DNA of 64,000 bases from Neocallimastix lanati (nom. inval.) (taxonomy: Eukaryota > Neocallimastigomycota > Neocallimastigomycetes > Neocallimastigales > Neocallimastigaceae). A model generated the notes under the pieces. The model was not told where the DNA came from. It worked only from the letters and a program-made list of their open reading frames with translations, and ran no database searches. The DNA lies in assembly GCA_016946835.1 (NCBI GenBank), contig JACVTC010000089.1, forward strand, positions 390,001 to 454,000. The letters run 5' to 3'. A program made the position numbers and the translations under genes. This document shows positions 38,249 to 52,276 of the stretch, piece by piece (positions within the stretch are counted from its first letter, which is position 1; the number at the start of each line of letters is the position of its first letter).

Positions 38249-38574
38249 CCTGCATTTCATAATGTGGCGTATTTTGTAGGTGGCTTGTTTTAAATAATTA
38301 AATAAACAATAATTAAATAAATAATAAATATTCTTTTTTATATATATATAATTTATTAATATTCAATTGTAAAATAATTTTTTATAATTCTTTTTTAATA
38401 GAATATATTATTATTTCTTTTGAAATAGTTATTTAATAATATATTTAATTGAAAAAATATATTAGTATTTCTTTTAAAATAATAATTATATATATTTGTT
38501 TATGATTGTATGGAATAGCTTAAAAATGTATGGCTTTATTTAAAAAATCATATATACGCCATATTAATAAATGC
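38249..38574. mobile_element. Second MITE family, copy 1
   Basis: The left end GCATTTCATAATGTGGCG (38252) matches, inverted, the right end CGCCATATTAATAAATGC (about 38557-38574). The body is collinear with 54615-54945 (landmarks GGTGGCTTGTTTT, AATAGAATATATTATTATTT, TTTATGATTGTAT). No coding capacity. The TGGCGTA core is also found in the MULE MITE at 10.5 kb, so the families may be related. No clear target duplication. Confidence 0.6.
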
Positions 38575-40263
38575 TAAAATTTGATATATAGCTTAACTAT
38601 TGTCAGCCACATTTTATAAAATCTAACCTTTTATATATATAAAAAGTTTTTTGAATTAGATTTAAGACGTTGTTGCACAAAATAATAGATGAAAATAAAA
38701 ATTTAGTAGATTTTCAATAAATAACAATAGATAGAATAACAATTATAATGTAGGTAAGTTATTAACTAAGATAAATACTAAATAATAAAAAAGATTTTTA
38801 ATTTAATTAAGAAATAAATAATTCTTATCTATTAATTTTAAAAAAAAATATTCTTTTTAATTTTTTAATAATTATTTATTTAATAAACTGTGGTCTATTA
38901 CATATACATATATTATCAATACTAATCAATAAATTTATTAAAATAATAAACTTTAGATTTAATTTAATTTTTTCATTTTTTATTGGAAAACTTTTCCATT
39001 CATCTTATATATTTATTTATTTATTTATTTTTTTATTAATGTGTTATATCTATATATATTATAGAGAAAAAAGAAAGGCATAAAAGGAATATTAAAAAAA
39101 AAAAATTTTATACAATTAGTATTTAATAATATTTTTTATTCAAATTTATTTTTCTGTATTTTAATTTTCATAAATTTTATAAATAGTTTTATATTTTTTG
39201 ATAAAAAAAATAATAATAATATTTATTATAAAATAATATTAAACTACTTCATTTTTAGATTCTTCATTATAAATATAAAATATATATAAAAATATATATT
39301 ATATATATTATGAATATTTATAAAAAAAAAAGTATTAAAGAAATTAATAAACTTTATATAATGTTTTTATAAGCATTATATAAAGTTCATTAATTTCTTT
39401 AATACTTTTTTTAAGTTATATAAATTTTTTTTTTATATCATATAATATTAAATGGTCAGTACTATATTCATTTACTATAATATATTATAGTAAATATATT
39501 AAAAAATATAATTTATAATTAAAAATATTTATATTTATTTAAAAATAAAAAAGCTTTTGGTTTTTAATTATTAATAAAAAAACTAATCTATTATTTTTAC
39601 ATTTTATATTATTGATATATATTGTAATATATTAAATTTATAACTAATTTTATTTAATTTTTAGTTTATTTAAAAATTTTATATTTATTTAGTTTTATTG
39701 CTCTTATTATTATTATTTTTTATTAAATATTGCTTATTTCTTTTCCATTTTTACTTAAATATACATCTCTTTTTTACAAAATTTAATAAGAAAAAATAAT
39801 TATAATATTAAAGATTAAAAATAAAAAAAAAAAAAGTAATAATCAGTAAATTAAATAAAATTAAAAAGCATAAACAAAATAAAGTTAAATAATTATGTGC
39901 TATTATAAAATATTAAAAAGGATATAATTAATTTGATGTTGTAAATTTGATGATATAATTTGTACTTATAACATTTATAATGTATTAGATATTATATATA
40001 AAAATTTATTTAAAGATTATTATTTTTTAAGGGAAATATTATATAATCTGTACTAATTTAATTAATATACATTTAAAGGGAAAAGGTATGAATTTTTGAT
40101 TCTTTTTATATATATAGTATATTTTTGTTAAATTATAAATATAAAGTTTAATAGTTGGTTTGTGTAAAATTAACTATATAATTTTTTATTATTTTTGTTT
40201 TAATAAATTTTTTAAATTTAATTAAATTTCATTATACTAATATATTTATATTTTAATTTTTTC

Positions 40264-40305
<42 letters not shown>

Positions 40306-40574
40306 AATAATATATATATATATATGGTATATTCTACATTTTTTTCTTTTCAAATTTATTAATTATAAATTATGTAAATTTCAAATTATTGCAATTAATT
40401 CATTAAAATTTAATAATGATGATAATATATTCAATTAATATAAAATTTTATTATCTTTATTATTTTGTAATTAATAATAATAAAAATAATAATATTTATT
40501 TTTAAATATTTATGTACATTCTATTTTATATGTAATATAAAAATATAAGATTTTTTTTTTTTTTTTTTTTTAGT
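38575..40574. other. AT-rich intergenic region upstream of the Atm1-type gene
   Basis: No gene seen. It holds a long hairpin (39322-39412), a T run at about 40270-40301, and a T run ending TTTTAG at 40552-40573 directly before the Atm1-type ATG. That last run looks like a 3' splice site, so a 5' UTR intron or upstream exon is possible. Confidence 0.6.
39322..39412. repeat. Near-perfect hairpin, about 40-bp arms
   Basis: The left arm (39322-39363) ends in ACTTTATATAATG and the right arm (39374-39412) begins CATTATATAAAGT. The arms pair with one mismatch around a ten-base loop. The outer ends are an A run and a T run. It could be a tiny foldback element or form a stable RNA stem. Confidence 0.8.
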
Positions 40575-43298
40575 ATGAGCAAATTTTGTATAAAGTATAC
40601 AATTAATAATTTATCAGTTAATTCTGATTTATTATTAAATTTATCATATCATAAATTGACAAATGTTTTAAGAAACCAAAACAAATATAATTATAATGCT
40701 TTTTGTAATTTATCTTTATATTCAATAATAAAAGTTCAAACTTCAAATCATAATAACAATGCTAAGGTATTTTTAAGTTCTTATTCTTATTTTTTTTTTA
40801 AATAAATAAAAAAAAAAAAAATAATATTTATATTTATATCTATTAAAATTTTATAATATTTAATTTTGATATATTTCATTTTAATATATATCTATATTAT
40901 ATTATATTATTTTATTTAAAAATTTTTATAACTATAGAAACAATTAAATATTAATAATGAAGAAATTGATAAATTAAAATTTCATTGGCATACTCAAAGA
41001 TTTTTATCAGTTTCAAAAAATTCAAAAAATTTTATACAAAAAGCTGGTATTCATGAAACTCAAGAAGTTTTACAAAAAACTCCAACTATTACACCTTTTA
41101 TTAAAGGTAATATTACCAAACTTTCGAATGAATTAAATAAAGGCAATGCCCTTGTTGCTCTGGATAAGAAGTCAGCTTCAAAAATCGTTCTTACACCTAA
41201 AGCTCTTGGTCTTCCAGAGAAAAAAATGACATGGCAAACAAGAAAAGAAATCTTAAAAATTTTCTTCCAATATATTTGGCCAAAGGATGATCTAAAAGTG
41301 AAATTAAGAGTAGTCTTTGCTCTTTGTCTTTTATTTGCTTCAAAAATCTTGAATGTTTCTGTTCCATATTTCTTTAAATTTGCTATCGATAAATTAAATG
41401 CTAAACCTATTCCTGGTAGTAAATTATTAACTATGATATATGCATCTTTAATTGGTTATGGTGTTGCAAGATTAGGTGCTAATGCATCTCAGGAAGGAAG
41501 AAATGCTGTATTTGCTTCTGTTGCACAAAAGGCTATTCGTAAAGCTGCTAAATCAATCTTTTTCCATCTTCATAATTTAGATTGTAATTTCCATTTAACC
41601 CGTCAAACTGGTGCTTTAACTCGTGCTATTGATAGAGGTACTAAAGGTATTAATCAAGTTTTACATGCTATTGTTTTCCATATTGGTCCGACTTTACTTG
41701 AAATTGTAATGGTATGTTGTATTTTAATTAAGAGATTTGGTGTTGCTTATGCTGGTGTAGCTTTAACTACTATTGTTGCATATACGGCATTCACTTTAAC
41801 AACTACAAAATGGAGAACAAAGATTAGAAGACGTATGAATATGGCTGATAATCAAGCTTCTGCTCATGCTACCGATTCATTAATCAATTTTGAAGTTGTA
41901 AAATCTTTCTGTAATGAAGGCTTTGAAACTAAAATTTATGATAAATCTTTAGCTAAGTATGAAAAAGCTGCTACTCAATCAATGGCAAGTTTAGCATTTT
42001 TAAATTCTGGTCAAAATGCTATCTTTAGTATTGCTCTTTCTGTTATGATGCTTATGGCAGCTAATGGCGTTGTTGGTGGTGTATTTACTGTTGGTGATAT
42101 TGTCATGATTAACAGCTTAATCTTCCAATTATCCGTTCCACTTCATTTCCTTGGTTCTGTTTACCGTGAAACAACTCAAAGTTTAATGGATATGGATTTA
42201 ATGTTCCGTTTAAAGAATATTAAAACTTCTGTTCCAGAAATTGAAAATGCTAAGTTACTAGATTTAGATCGTAAGGGAGGTGAAATTAGATTTGAAAATG
42301 TTACTTTTGGTTATAATAAGGAAAGACAACCAATTTTAAATAATATTAGCTTTACCATTCCTGCTGGTTCTAGAGTAGCTTTTGTTGGTTCAAGTGGAAG
42401 TGGAAAATCTACTATTTTAAGATTACTTCAACGTTTCTATGATCCACAAGAAGGAAAAATTTATATTGATGATCAAGATATTTCAGAAGTTAAAATTAGA
42501 AGTTTAAGAAGTTCCTTTGGTATTGTTCCACAAGATACTCCACTTTTCAATCAATCTATTTACTATAATATTGCTTATGCTAAACCTGACGCTACTCCAG
42601 AAGAAATTTATGAAGCTGCTAAAAAGGCTAAAATTCATGATGTTATTGTTAATCAATTCCCTGAAGGTTATAATACTAAAGTTGGCCAAAGAGGTACAAT
42701 GATTAGTGGTGGTGAAAAACAAAGAGTAGCTTTAGCAAGAGCAATCTTAAAGAATCCAAGAATTCTACTTTTTGATGAAGCTACTAGTGCTTTAGATACC
42801 ACTACCGAAAGATCAATTATGAAAAATATTGATGAATTATTGAAAGAAAGTAATAACAAAATGAATTTACATCATCATACTACTATCTTCATTGTTCATC
42901 GTTTAAGTACTGTTGTTAACTGTGATGAAATCTTTGTTATTGACAATGGTACTGTTGCTGAAAGAGGTAGTCATTGGGATCTTTTATATAAGAATGGTAT
43001 ATATGCTAAGATGTGGAAGGCTCAGCAACAAACAAATAGTGCTAATCCATATTTAACTTCTAAAGGAGGAAAAAAAACTTCTAATACTACTAAAGATAAC
43101 GATGATGAAACTATTGATACAACTTCAGAGTCATCTTCTATTAATATTGAACCTGTTAATGATAGATTAGAAACATCTTCTGATACTAGTTCTGATGCTG
43201 GTTCTGATGCTACAATAGTTAATGATGAACTATCTACTACTGATGTTAATTCAAAAAATACCGCACCATCAAATACAACAGCTGATATGAAAATATAA
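40575..43298 (+). CDS. ATM1: Atm1/ABCB7-type organellar ABC half-transporter
   Basis: This family sits in the inner membrane of mitochondria or derived organelles and exports a glutathione/sulfur compound needed for cytosolic Fe-S protein assembly. Two exons: 40575-40766 and 40938-43298 (GT-AG, in frame), giving 850 residues. The first 160 residues are Asn/Lys/Leu-rich and could hold an organelle-targeting segment. The membrane domain (about 165-480) has the Atm1 signature TRAIDRGTKGINQVL and DSLINFEVVKSF. The ATPase domain has Walker A GSSGSGKST near 546, signature MISGGEKQRVALARA near 652, Walker B ILLFDEATSALD near 672 and H-loop IVHRLST near 716. All motifs are intact. The last 85 residues are a Ser/Thr/Asp-rich tail. 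The start is the first ATG after the T-rich AG; a further 5' exon is possible. In an anaerobic fungus the organelle would be the hydrogenosome (inference). Confidence 0.9.
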
Positions 43299-43320
43299 AA
43301 AATTTAATATACGAAGAATT

Positions 43321-43353
<33 letters not shown>

Positions 43354-43407
43354 AATTGATTAAATAATAATTTTTTTTTTTTAATGAATTAAATATAATT
43401 TATAATA

Positions 43408-43438
<31 letters not shown>

Positions 43439-44284
43439 TCATAAAAATAATTATAATAAAAAAAAAAAAAGTTAATTTTTAATTAATAGCTGAAATTATA
43501 ATTATAATAAAAATAGTCATAATTTAATATTCAGAAAAATAATATCATTCATTAATTTTATTTTATTTTATTATTATATATTTTGCTTGAAGATTTTAAA
43601 TTGTTCATTTAAATATGTATCCTTTTATTTTTATTTTTATTATTATTTTATTATTATTATTATTGTTATTATTATTATTAATTTTTTTATTTTAAAATAT
43701 AAAATTTTATTTATAAATTTCTTTATTTTTATTTTATTTTTATTTAATTTATTAAATACTGAAACTTAAAAATATGTAAATTTAATGCAATTAAATAATA
43801 AAAATGATATTTGGAGTATCAAAAAGAGAAAAAAAAAATTAAAAAAATAAAAAATAAAAAATAAAAAATAAAAAAATAAAAAATAAAAAAATAAAAAAAA
43901 AAAAATAAAATGAAATATTTAAAAAATATAATAATAAAGAAAATTCACTTATATTAGGTAGAAAAAAAAGTATATATAGGAAATATTGTAATAATTTTTT
44001 TTTTTTTTTTTTTTTAGACTAGGAAGAGAATACACTTCCAGTGTTTTATTAAATATATTAAAATATTTTTATGTATTACATTTAATAAAAAAAATATATA
44101 TATTATATAATTAAAAGATAAAAAATAAAATGTAAGTAAAAGATTAAGTAAAAACAAAAAAACAAAAAAAACAAACAAAAAAAAAACAAAAAAATAAAAT
44201 TAAACATAAACAAATTTTAATTAATCATAGAAAATTTAATGTAATAAAGAATAAAAATATGTTCAAAAGTTAAAAAAATTTCCG
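43299..44284. other. AT-rich intergenic region
   Basis: 3' flank of the Atm1-type gene. A runs, (AAT)n at about 43410-43434, and an (AAAAAT)n-like run at about 43840-43905. No gene seen. Confidence 0.65.
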
Positions 44285-44880
44285 TGTGATATATACTATG
44301 TATGGTAACCCGATCTTCGTAATTTATCGGTTTAACAAAGTAAATCGGCTTTACAACAAGAGTAGCACACTTATTAATTCCAAAAGTTATTTCATTTTTA
44401 ATAGACTATTTATGAATCTTATTCAAAAATTTCTTAAGAGCTTGTTTAGATGGATCATCCAAAACAATATCATCCACAAAAAGTCCACCACAACAATATT
44501 GAGATTCTAAATATACACCATACTTATCACAATTATCCAGTACATCATTAATGAACAAATTATACGAAAGAGGAGATAAAGGACATCCTTGTCTAACACC
44601 ACAATTAATCGAAAATTCTTCTGAGAGATTATTATTAAAAAAAGCACGAGCTTTAGAGGATAGATAAAGGTTCATTAAAAACAGATGACATGGTCAAAAT
44701 ATTAAAGATAGGTACTGAATCATAGGCTTTTTTAAAATCAAGAAAAGTAAAATAAGTGAAATTTCATTTAAACTTTCTTCTTTGACAAATTTCCCTTTTT
44801 TTTTTTTTGGACTTAATTGAAATATATAAACTAATACATTTTTACTTATTTCTGATCTAACAATAAAAGATAATTATAAA
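44285..44880 (-). pseudogene. LINE reverse-transcriptase relic
   Basis: The minus strand reads FLDFKKAYDSVPIFNIL (about 44700-44745), then CGVRQGCPLSPLSYNLFIND and YCCGGLFVDDIVL (44406-44675), then after a frame change FGINKCATLVVKP (about 44345-44385), in the order of the intact LINE. The catalytic motif is VDDI instead of ADDI. It is broken by at least two frame changes and lacks both ends. Confidence 0.8.
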
Positions 44881-44919
44881 TTTACAATTTTTTTTTTTTG
44901 TTATAGCCGCAATTATTGC

Positions 44920-45160
44920 GAACTTTAATCTTTATTTATTTATTCTTATATAAAATGCATGAATACTTTTAATTTTAATAAAATATAAAAAAAACACAGA
45001 ATTAATAAAATAAATAAATATTATTTGTCCAATTTGAACATAATAATAAATGAAATAGTAACGTGAAAGAAAAAGTAATAATCAAAAATAAATGTATAAA
45101 TAAATTCAGAAAAAAGTTCATATGCAACGAACCTCACCTCCTTATGGATTAGGGTTTGAA
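44920..45160 (-). mobile_element. LINE 3'-region relic
   Basis: Positions 45008-45150 align with 11755-11885 over landmarks TTTGTCCAA, AAATAAATTCAGAAAAA and GTTCATATGCAACGAACCTC. In the 11.8-12.25 kb relic this sequence follows the LINE C-terminus, so here it is an orphan LINE 3' end, independent of the reverse-transcriptase fragment beside it. Confidence 0.55.
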
Positions 45161-45269
45161 TTGTCTATCTGAAAGGTCTATAAAGATACAAAGATTTTAC
45201 ATAAAATAAAGTCACAAGCTTTTTATGTATATTATAAATGTGGCGTATTTTATTTTATTTTATTTAATT

Positions 45270-45600
45270 CATATTTAATTCAATCTGTATTTTATATTCA
45301 TATTATACTTATTTTATTTTATTTTATTTTATTTAATTCAATGTACTTTATATTTATATTATACTATTTGTTTTTTTTTTTATTTTATTTTATTTTATTT
45401 AATTCAATCTGTACTTTATATTCATATTATACTATTTATTTTATTTTATTTTATTTTAATTCAATCTGTACTTTATATTCATATTATACTATTTATTTTA
45501 TTTTATTTTATTCAATCTGTACTTTATATTCATATTCTACTATTCATTTCATTTCATTTTATTTTATTTTATATACCTGTACTTATATTAATACATTCTT
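45270..45600. repeat. Tandem array, about 50-65 bp units, five copies
   Basis: TTCAATCTGTACTTTATATT-like segments recur at about 45289, 45337, 45403, 45460 and 45511, separated by TTTTA runs of varying length. It lies just before the transposase relic, where a MULE subterminal region is expected. Confidence 0.75.
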
Positions 45601-45727
45601 TATTCATTTATTTTTTCTACAAATAATTGAAAAACTAATTTTTCAAAATAACTATTTAGAATAATATTGGATAATTAATATAATAATTTTAATTATATAA
45701 TTAAAAAATATTTATAAAAATATAGAA

Positions 45728-47118
45728 ATGGAAGAAAATCTTATTATTGATGTAAGTGAGTCTAACAAAGGAAAAGAGTAAATTATTATATTTAAAAAAA
45801 ATATAAATTTAATTTTTCATACATAAGAAAAGATAATTCCAAAGTTTATGTACAGAAATAAATGTAAATCTTTTATTATTTTAAATGATAAGAAAGAAAT
45901 CTTAAAATATGATAGTTCACATAATCATCCTGAAAAAGAATACGATGTATCTCTATCTATAATGAAACATAAAATTAAAGATGGAATTGAAAAAAGTTCA
46001 ATTCCTTTTGGTATAAAAATAAAACTCTTATATAATAAAATTTCTAAAGAAATGAGATTTATACATCCAGAATATAATTCAATTAAATACCAAATATCAA
46101 GAAATTTAAATAAAAACTACCATCCAATGTAACAACATTTACTGAAATTCCTAATAAATCTAAATATTATAAACCAAAGTGAGGTGAAAATTTTATGATA
46201 TTCAAAAAATTCTAATTTAATAATTTTTCAATTCCCTTTTCAAGTAAAATTATTTAAGGAATATAATGATGATATATTTGTTGATGGTAAATTTTTTATT
46301 GCCCCTAAAATTTAGTTATCAAATATTTATTACAAGAACTTATGCTAAAGAATTAGATAGTTTTTACACTACTTCTTTTGCAATATTACAAAATAAAGAA
46401 CAAGAAACATATAAAATATTATTTGAAAAATTAAAAAAAAAATGCTAATACATGTAACAATAATATTTTAATTGAACAAAAAATTTGCATTGTGACTTTG
46501 AAAGCAGCAAAAACAATGTTTCCTAATGCAAATATTAAATATTGCATTTGGCATTATAAAAATCACTAGAAATTAAAAAAAATAAATTATACTATAATGA
46601 AGTAAAAAATTATAATAATATATTTATTTATTATAAAGCTATTTCAAATTTACCATTTATAAAACCTGAATACATCTTTGATATTTATGTTATAATTAAA
46701 ATTAAATCCATTAAAAATAATTATTGTCAATTTTTAAAATTTTTAGAATATTTTTATAAAATATGTTTAGTTGGTTATGAAATGAAAATTTGGAATTATT
46801 ATAATAATACGGAACATATAACAAACAATGCCTCAGAATCACTCAATAGTTATTTAAATAATTTATTTCCAACAAAACCATCTTATTTTGAATTAATAGA
46901 TAAATTAAATGAACTTGAACATTTATCATATTATGATTTTCAAAGAAAAATAAGAGGAATTATAAAAAAAAAGAGCAATAAATAAAGCTAATGAAATCAG
47001 TGTCTTAATTGAACGCTACAAAAATATTGAAACCAAGTTAATTGATGCTAAATGTGATAGAAATAATACTATTAATTTGTGGTTTGATTGTTTAACTGAT
47101 TTAAATAGTATAATATAA
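45728..47118 (+). pseudogene. MULE transposase relic, third copy
   Basis: Starts MEENLIIDVSESNKGKE and then meets a stop. The finger remnant KCKSFIIL...YDSSHNHPEKE keeps the H-x-H pair that the first copy lost. The core retains FVDGKFFIAP-like sequence around 46275-46310. An intact CIWHYK motif (about 46540-46560) shows Trp where copies one and two have TGA. NNASESLNSYLNNLF follows at about 46824. Several stops and frameshifts break it. It is clearly a different subfamily from copies one and two. Confidence 0.75.
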
Positions 47119-47270
47119 ATATTATTTTATAATAAATAATTAAGAAATGAGGAATAACCAAACGAAATAATCAGAATTCTGTCATTCAAAAATTTAATTT
47201 ATAAAGCTTATTAAATTTATAATTAATAATTTTATCATTATAAAATCTAAACATTATATGTTTTATTTAA

Positions 47271-47279
<9 letters not shown>

Positions 47280-47315
<36 letters not shown>

Positions 47316-49200
47316 CTTAGAGAATAACTTTATTTAATTTATAATAATAATGAAATTACATGAATTAAATGAAAAAATAACAAATAAAATACATGAAATA
47401 AAATATTATATATTATAAAATTATAAAAGTGCGTTAGAAGCAATAGCCTCTAAACTTTTCCCATTCCTCGATAATAACACCACGTCCATTATTGCGAGTA
47501 ATAATTTCAGTATTAGTGTTATCAATCGAATCTGTATCTTGTCATTTCGCCAGGAGGTGAAAATCCATGCCTTATCATTTCGATGTCGACGCTCTTGGTA
47601 ACATCATCAAACTAAAAGATCGACAAATTAATGGTATTACGTTTGTTAGAAACTCCGCAATCCCCACAAAATACGGATCAGTTGATGAAGTTGAACTTTG
47701 TTTAAAAATATTGTCAACTAATTGTCTTTGTTCCCTATCATTAACTTTAATTTTTGAATATATTGAAGGCCCACCAAGAAGTGCACTCAATATATAATAA
47801 TAAATTATTATCATAATCCTTTTCTGAATCTAAAGAAACATCCAAGGATTTTTGTTCAATTATCATTGCAAACTTCAAAAAGAGATCATCTAGAAAAGGT
47901 AAAGATTTATTTCTGTAATTTTCCAATTCTTTACAGGCAAAGATCCAGTGTGAAAAGCTAGGTACACTAACACCACAACAAGGGCAACATTTAGGGCAAT
48001 CTTCTGAGACGATTTTTCTTTTAATGGAAATATTAATGTCAAATTTAAAACCACACCTAATTCGAGAAATCCAAAAGAATCCCAATTGATACTTAGGATA
48101 TTGAAATGTTAAGTTTCTGATTTCTGAAATAAATCCAAAATCATTCTCCTTGTAAATAATTGCTTTTTTAGCTTTTGAGGGTTTGAAGACATCTCTTTCC
48201 CAATAAAACTTTTTTATTTCACTTGTTTTCTTACCATTTAATTTATTATCCAAAGTCCTTGATTCTTTAGTCCATGAGTAATGTGACATAGTAGGAATAT
48301 TATTAGTGAGATGATTAATAATACATGAAGAATTTTAGGTGTATTAGTATGTTTCTTTATCCAATTAGTAATTTCTGAAAAGGCATTCTTTCTTTCTTCC
48401 TTATGAGTGACCGTAGGAACATAAATATTACCAATAGTGCATTTAATTCCCCAAAAAGAAGTAATGTTGACAGAAATGATATACTTATATTCAAAGGGAT
48501 CAGGAGAAAATGAACAAGAACGATGTACACTTATACTAAGACCTCTCATACCGGGTATATTTGGATCAGCTTTTCGTAAAATTGTATTATAGTGACAAAG
48601 AAATGGGTAATTATTTGAATGTACACTAAAGTATTGGCTATTACCGACTTCTTGCAAGCAAATACAGATGGGTTTAAAAATTTCATTAAAGTATTTAATA
48701 CCATCACGTTTTTCATCATTCCATCCATTAATGTTCCAACTGACACAAAGATTAAAGAACTGAGTAGACGGTGAATAAATATTACTATAAAGAAAATCTT
48801 TAACCATTGATTTAGTTTCAAAAGAAGAAAATTTGTTGTTAAATTTCATAACTTCACTGAAAGTTCTGATTTTGTCGGTTTGGATCCAATTAATTTTATT
48901 GATTGGAAGGCAATGGGTAAGAAGAAATAAAATATTTAGGTAATAAGTGGGTTTATCATAGTTTATCCTTAAAATGAAGTAATTTTCCATATTAGGTGTG
49001 TGTGTTTATTAATTCCATGAACTATTTCATTGCAATTAGAAATACGTTTTCTAAGAAATTCCCAAAGTTTACTAACAGACCATGATTGAAGATCATGAAT
49101 AAAGATAAGAATGAAATCTTTATTCTGAATATCGTATCTTCGAAGGCCACGCTGCAAAACAGGTATAGTTGTTGCATTTGAAGAAGTATTATCCATTTCA
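47280..49200 (-). mobile_element. Internally deleted LINE copy lacking the reverse transcriptase
   Basis: The T run at 47279-47312 is the poly-A tail in the element's sense. The 5' part (48345-49196) encodes the N-terminal domain (FILIFIHDLQSW) and the first half of the endonuclease (LCVSWNINGWND, CLQEVGNS, CTIGNIYVP). Near 48330 it passes directly to the C-terminal part: SHYSWTKESRTLDNKL and the Cys/His knuckle CPKCCPCC (47820-48300), then SALLGGPSI (about 47770) and a distinct C-terminus, DNTNTEIITRNNGRGVIIEE (about 47465-47525). About 2.4 kb, including the catalytic GDFN and all reverse-transcriptase motifs, is missing. At least two other frame changes are present. Confidence 0.85.
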
Positions 49201-50882
49201 AGAAAGCCTAAAAAATAAAATAAAAGAAGAATAAAATAAAAAATAATAAAAATAATAAAAAAAAATAGATAAAAAATTTTTTTTTTTTTTTTTTTTATAT
49301 GTATATAACAAAATAAAATAAAAAATAAAAGAGAAAGTAAATTCCCTTTAAATAGTAAATAAAAAATATCGGTGTTGAATATTTGAAAGCTTGAAATATT
49401 AAATTGTTCTTGAAGATTTAATAGATTTTAGATTTTGTAAATAATTGATTTTATCCGGAATAACTGATATAATATTTATAAATTTACTCAAGGGTTAGAA
49501 ATTTATTGATACAAAATTACTTGTATATACTGTTAAAATGAATAATTGTTTCTTTTTATCTTTTGACTGATTGTAATTCTTTCAATTAATAAAGCGCTTT
49601 AAGATGTTAAAAATTTTCTGTTGAATAATCATAAATTAGCTAAAAGTATATTTAAAAAGAAAAAAAATTAGTAGATAAAGACTATAAAAAAGAAGTTTTC
49701 ACTCTTCGTACTAGAAGCCACTTTAGAAAGGATAACCATCGATTATCATCAGAATCATAGAAAGCTGTAATTAGTACACCTGATATAGGTTATTCCTTTT
49801 CCATCAACCTTCCATGGACCTGGAAAAACAGTCTCATTGGGGTATATATATCACGTGAAATTTTGGAATAATACAACATCCCCATAAATAATTAATGATG
49901 ATATAAAACAAATATGTGTAGTAACATATTTGTATATTTAATAATAATTATTAAATATTAAATTTATATCTTTTTGATAATAATTATTTTATTTTATTTT
50001 ATTTCAATATGTATTATTATAATTATAATAATTATAATACTTTAATTCATATAAAATTTATATAGTTCTATATATTAGAATATATAATTAATATATTACC
50101 TATTTCTTATAAATAGATTTATTATTTATATTAGAAATAGAGAACTCTCTTGTAAATTTTTAGGAATTAGAATTATTATTTTAATTGTACGAATATTATA
50201 ATTTTATTAATAAAATTACTAAACTACCATTATTTAAAACCCACTGCTTATAAATTATTGCACATAAAAGTCCCGCATATCAATGATAAAGTCATGTGTA
50301 TTAATGTTTATATTTTATTTTTATGGATTCTATGATTATTAATTAAAAAAAATCTAAATTACTAATTTACTAATAAAATATATATATTTTTTATATATTT
50401 TACACAAATCAATTAATATCAGTTATTATTAAACATTATAAATATTTTTATATATAAATTAATATATATATTAAAACATATTAAAAATATTTTTTTTTAT
50501 GGTAATTCCTTCTAAAATGTATACATTTCTGAGAAGTTATTCATATCTCAAGTTTAATAAATTTAATATATTTTATAATTGTTAATATAATGCATATTTT
50601 AAAATTATTTTTATATTTTTTTTCTTTTACAATTCAAAGAATAATATAAAAAGAAGTAAAAATTTAATTCAAAATAAAACAAAAAACAAATTAAAAAAAA
50701 ACTTATCACAATTTTAATTTTTTTTTTTTACTTTTCATTCAAAACGAAACACAATAATAATACTTCTTGTACTTTAGATCATTTAAAATTATTTGTTATA
50801 AAACAAATTTATTTTGTCAATAGTAATTTAATTTATTTTTATTAATGTATTTATTTTGTTTATAATTGAATTTTCATTTTAT

Positions 50883-50915
<33 letters not shown>

Positions 50916-51015
50916 TTTACTAATATAATTTCTTTTAATTTATATATGCTTCTAAGATAAATGTTTACTATAAATAAATTTTTTTTTTTTTTTAAATAGT
51001 GTAAATTTAAATAGT
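49201..51015. other. Intergenic region with a small decayed coding-like patch
   Basis: A slightly GC-richer patch at 49690-49860 reads on the minus strand FPGPWKVDGKGITYI and, in another frame, VLITAFYDSDDNRWLSFL; no family recognised. The remainder is AT-rich with T runs (about 50898-50918), no gene. Confidence 0.4.

Positions 51016-52276
<1,261 letters not shown>

Larger units (their letters stand above)
45232..47190 (+). mobile_element. Third, more diverged MULE copy
   Basis: Begins near an AATGTGGCGTATTTT sequence like the end of the second MITE family, followed by a tandem array and a transposase relic. It shares the TTCTGTCAT motif after the coding part with the 6.6-kb element (8902-8910 and 47169-47177). 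The right terminus is not identified and no target duplication was found. Confidence 0.55.

Noticed and set aside
13-40000. CRISPR arrays, operons, ribosome-binding sites
   Set aside because: The window is eukaryotic with spliced genes; the short tandem arrays have no alternating unique spacers.
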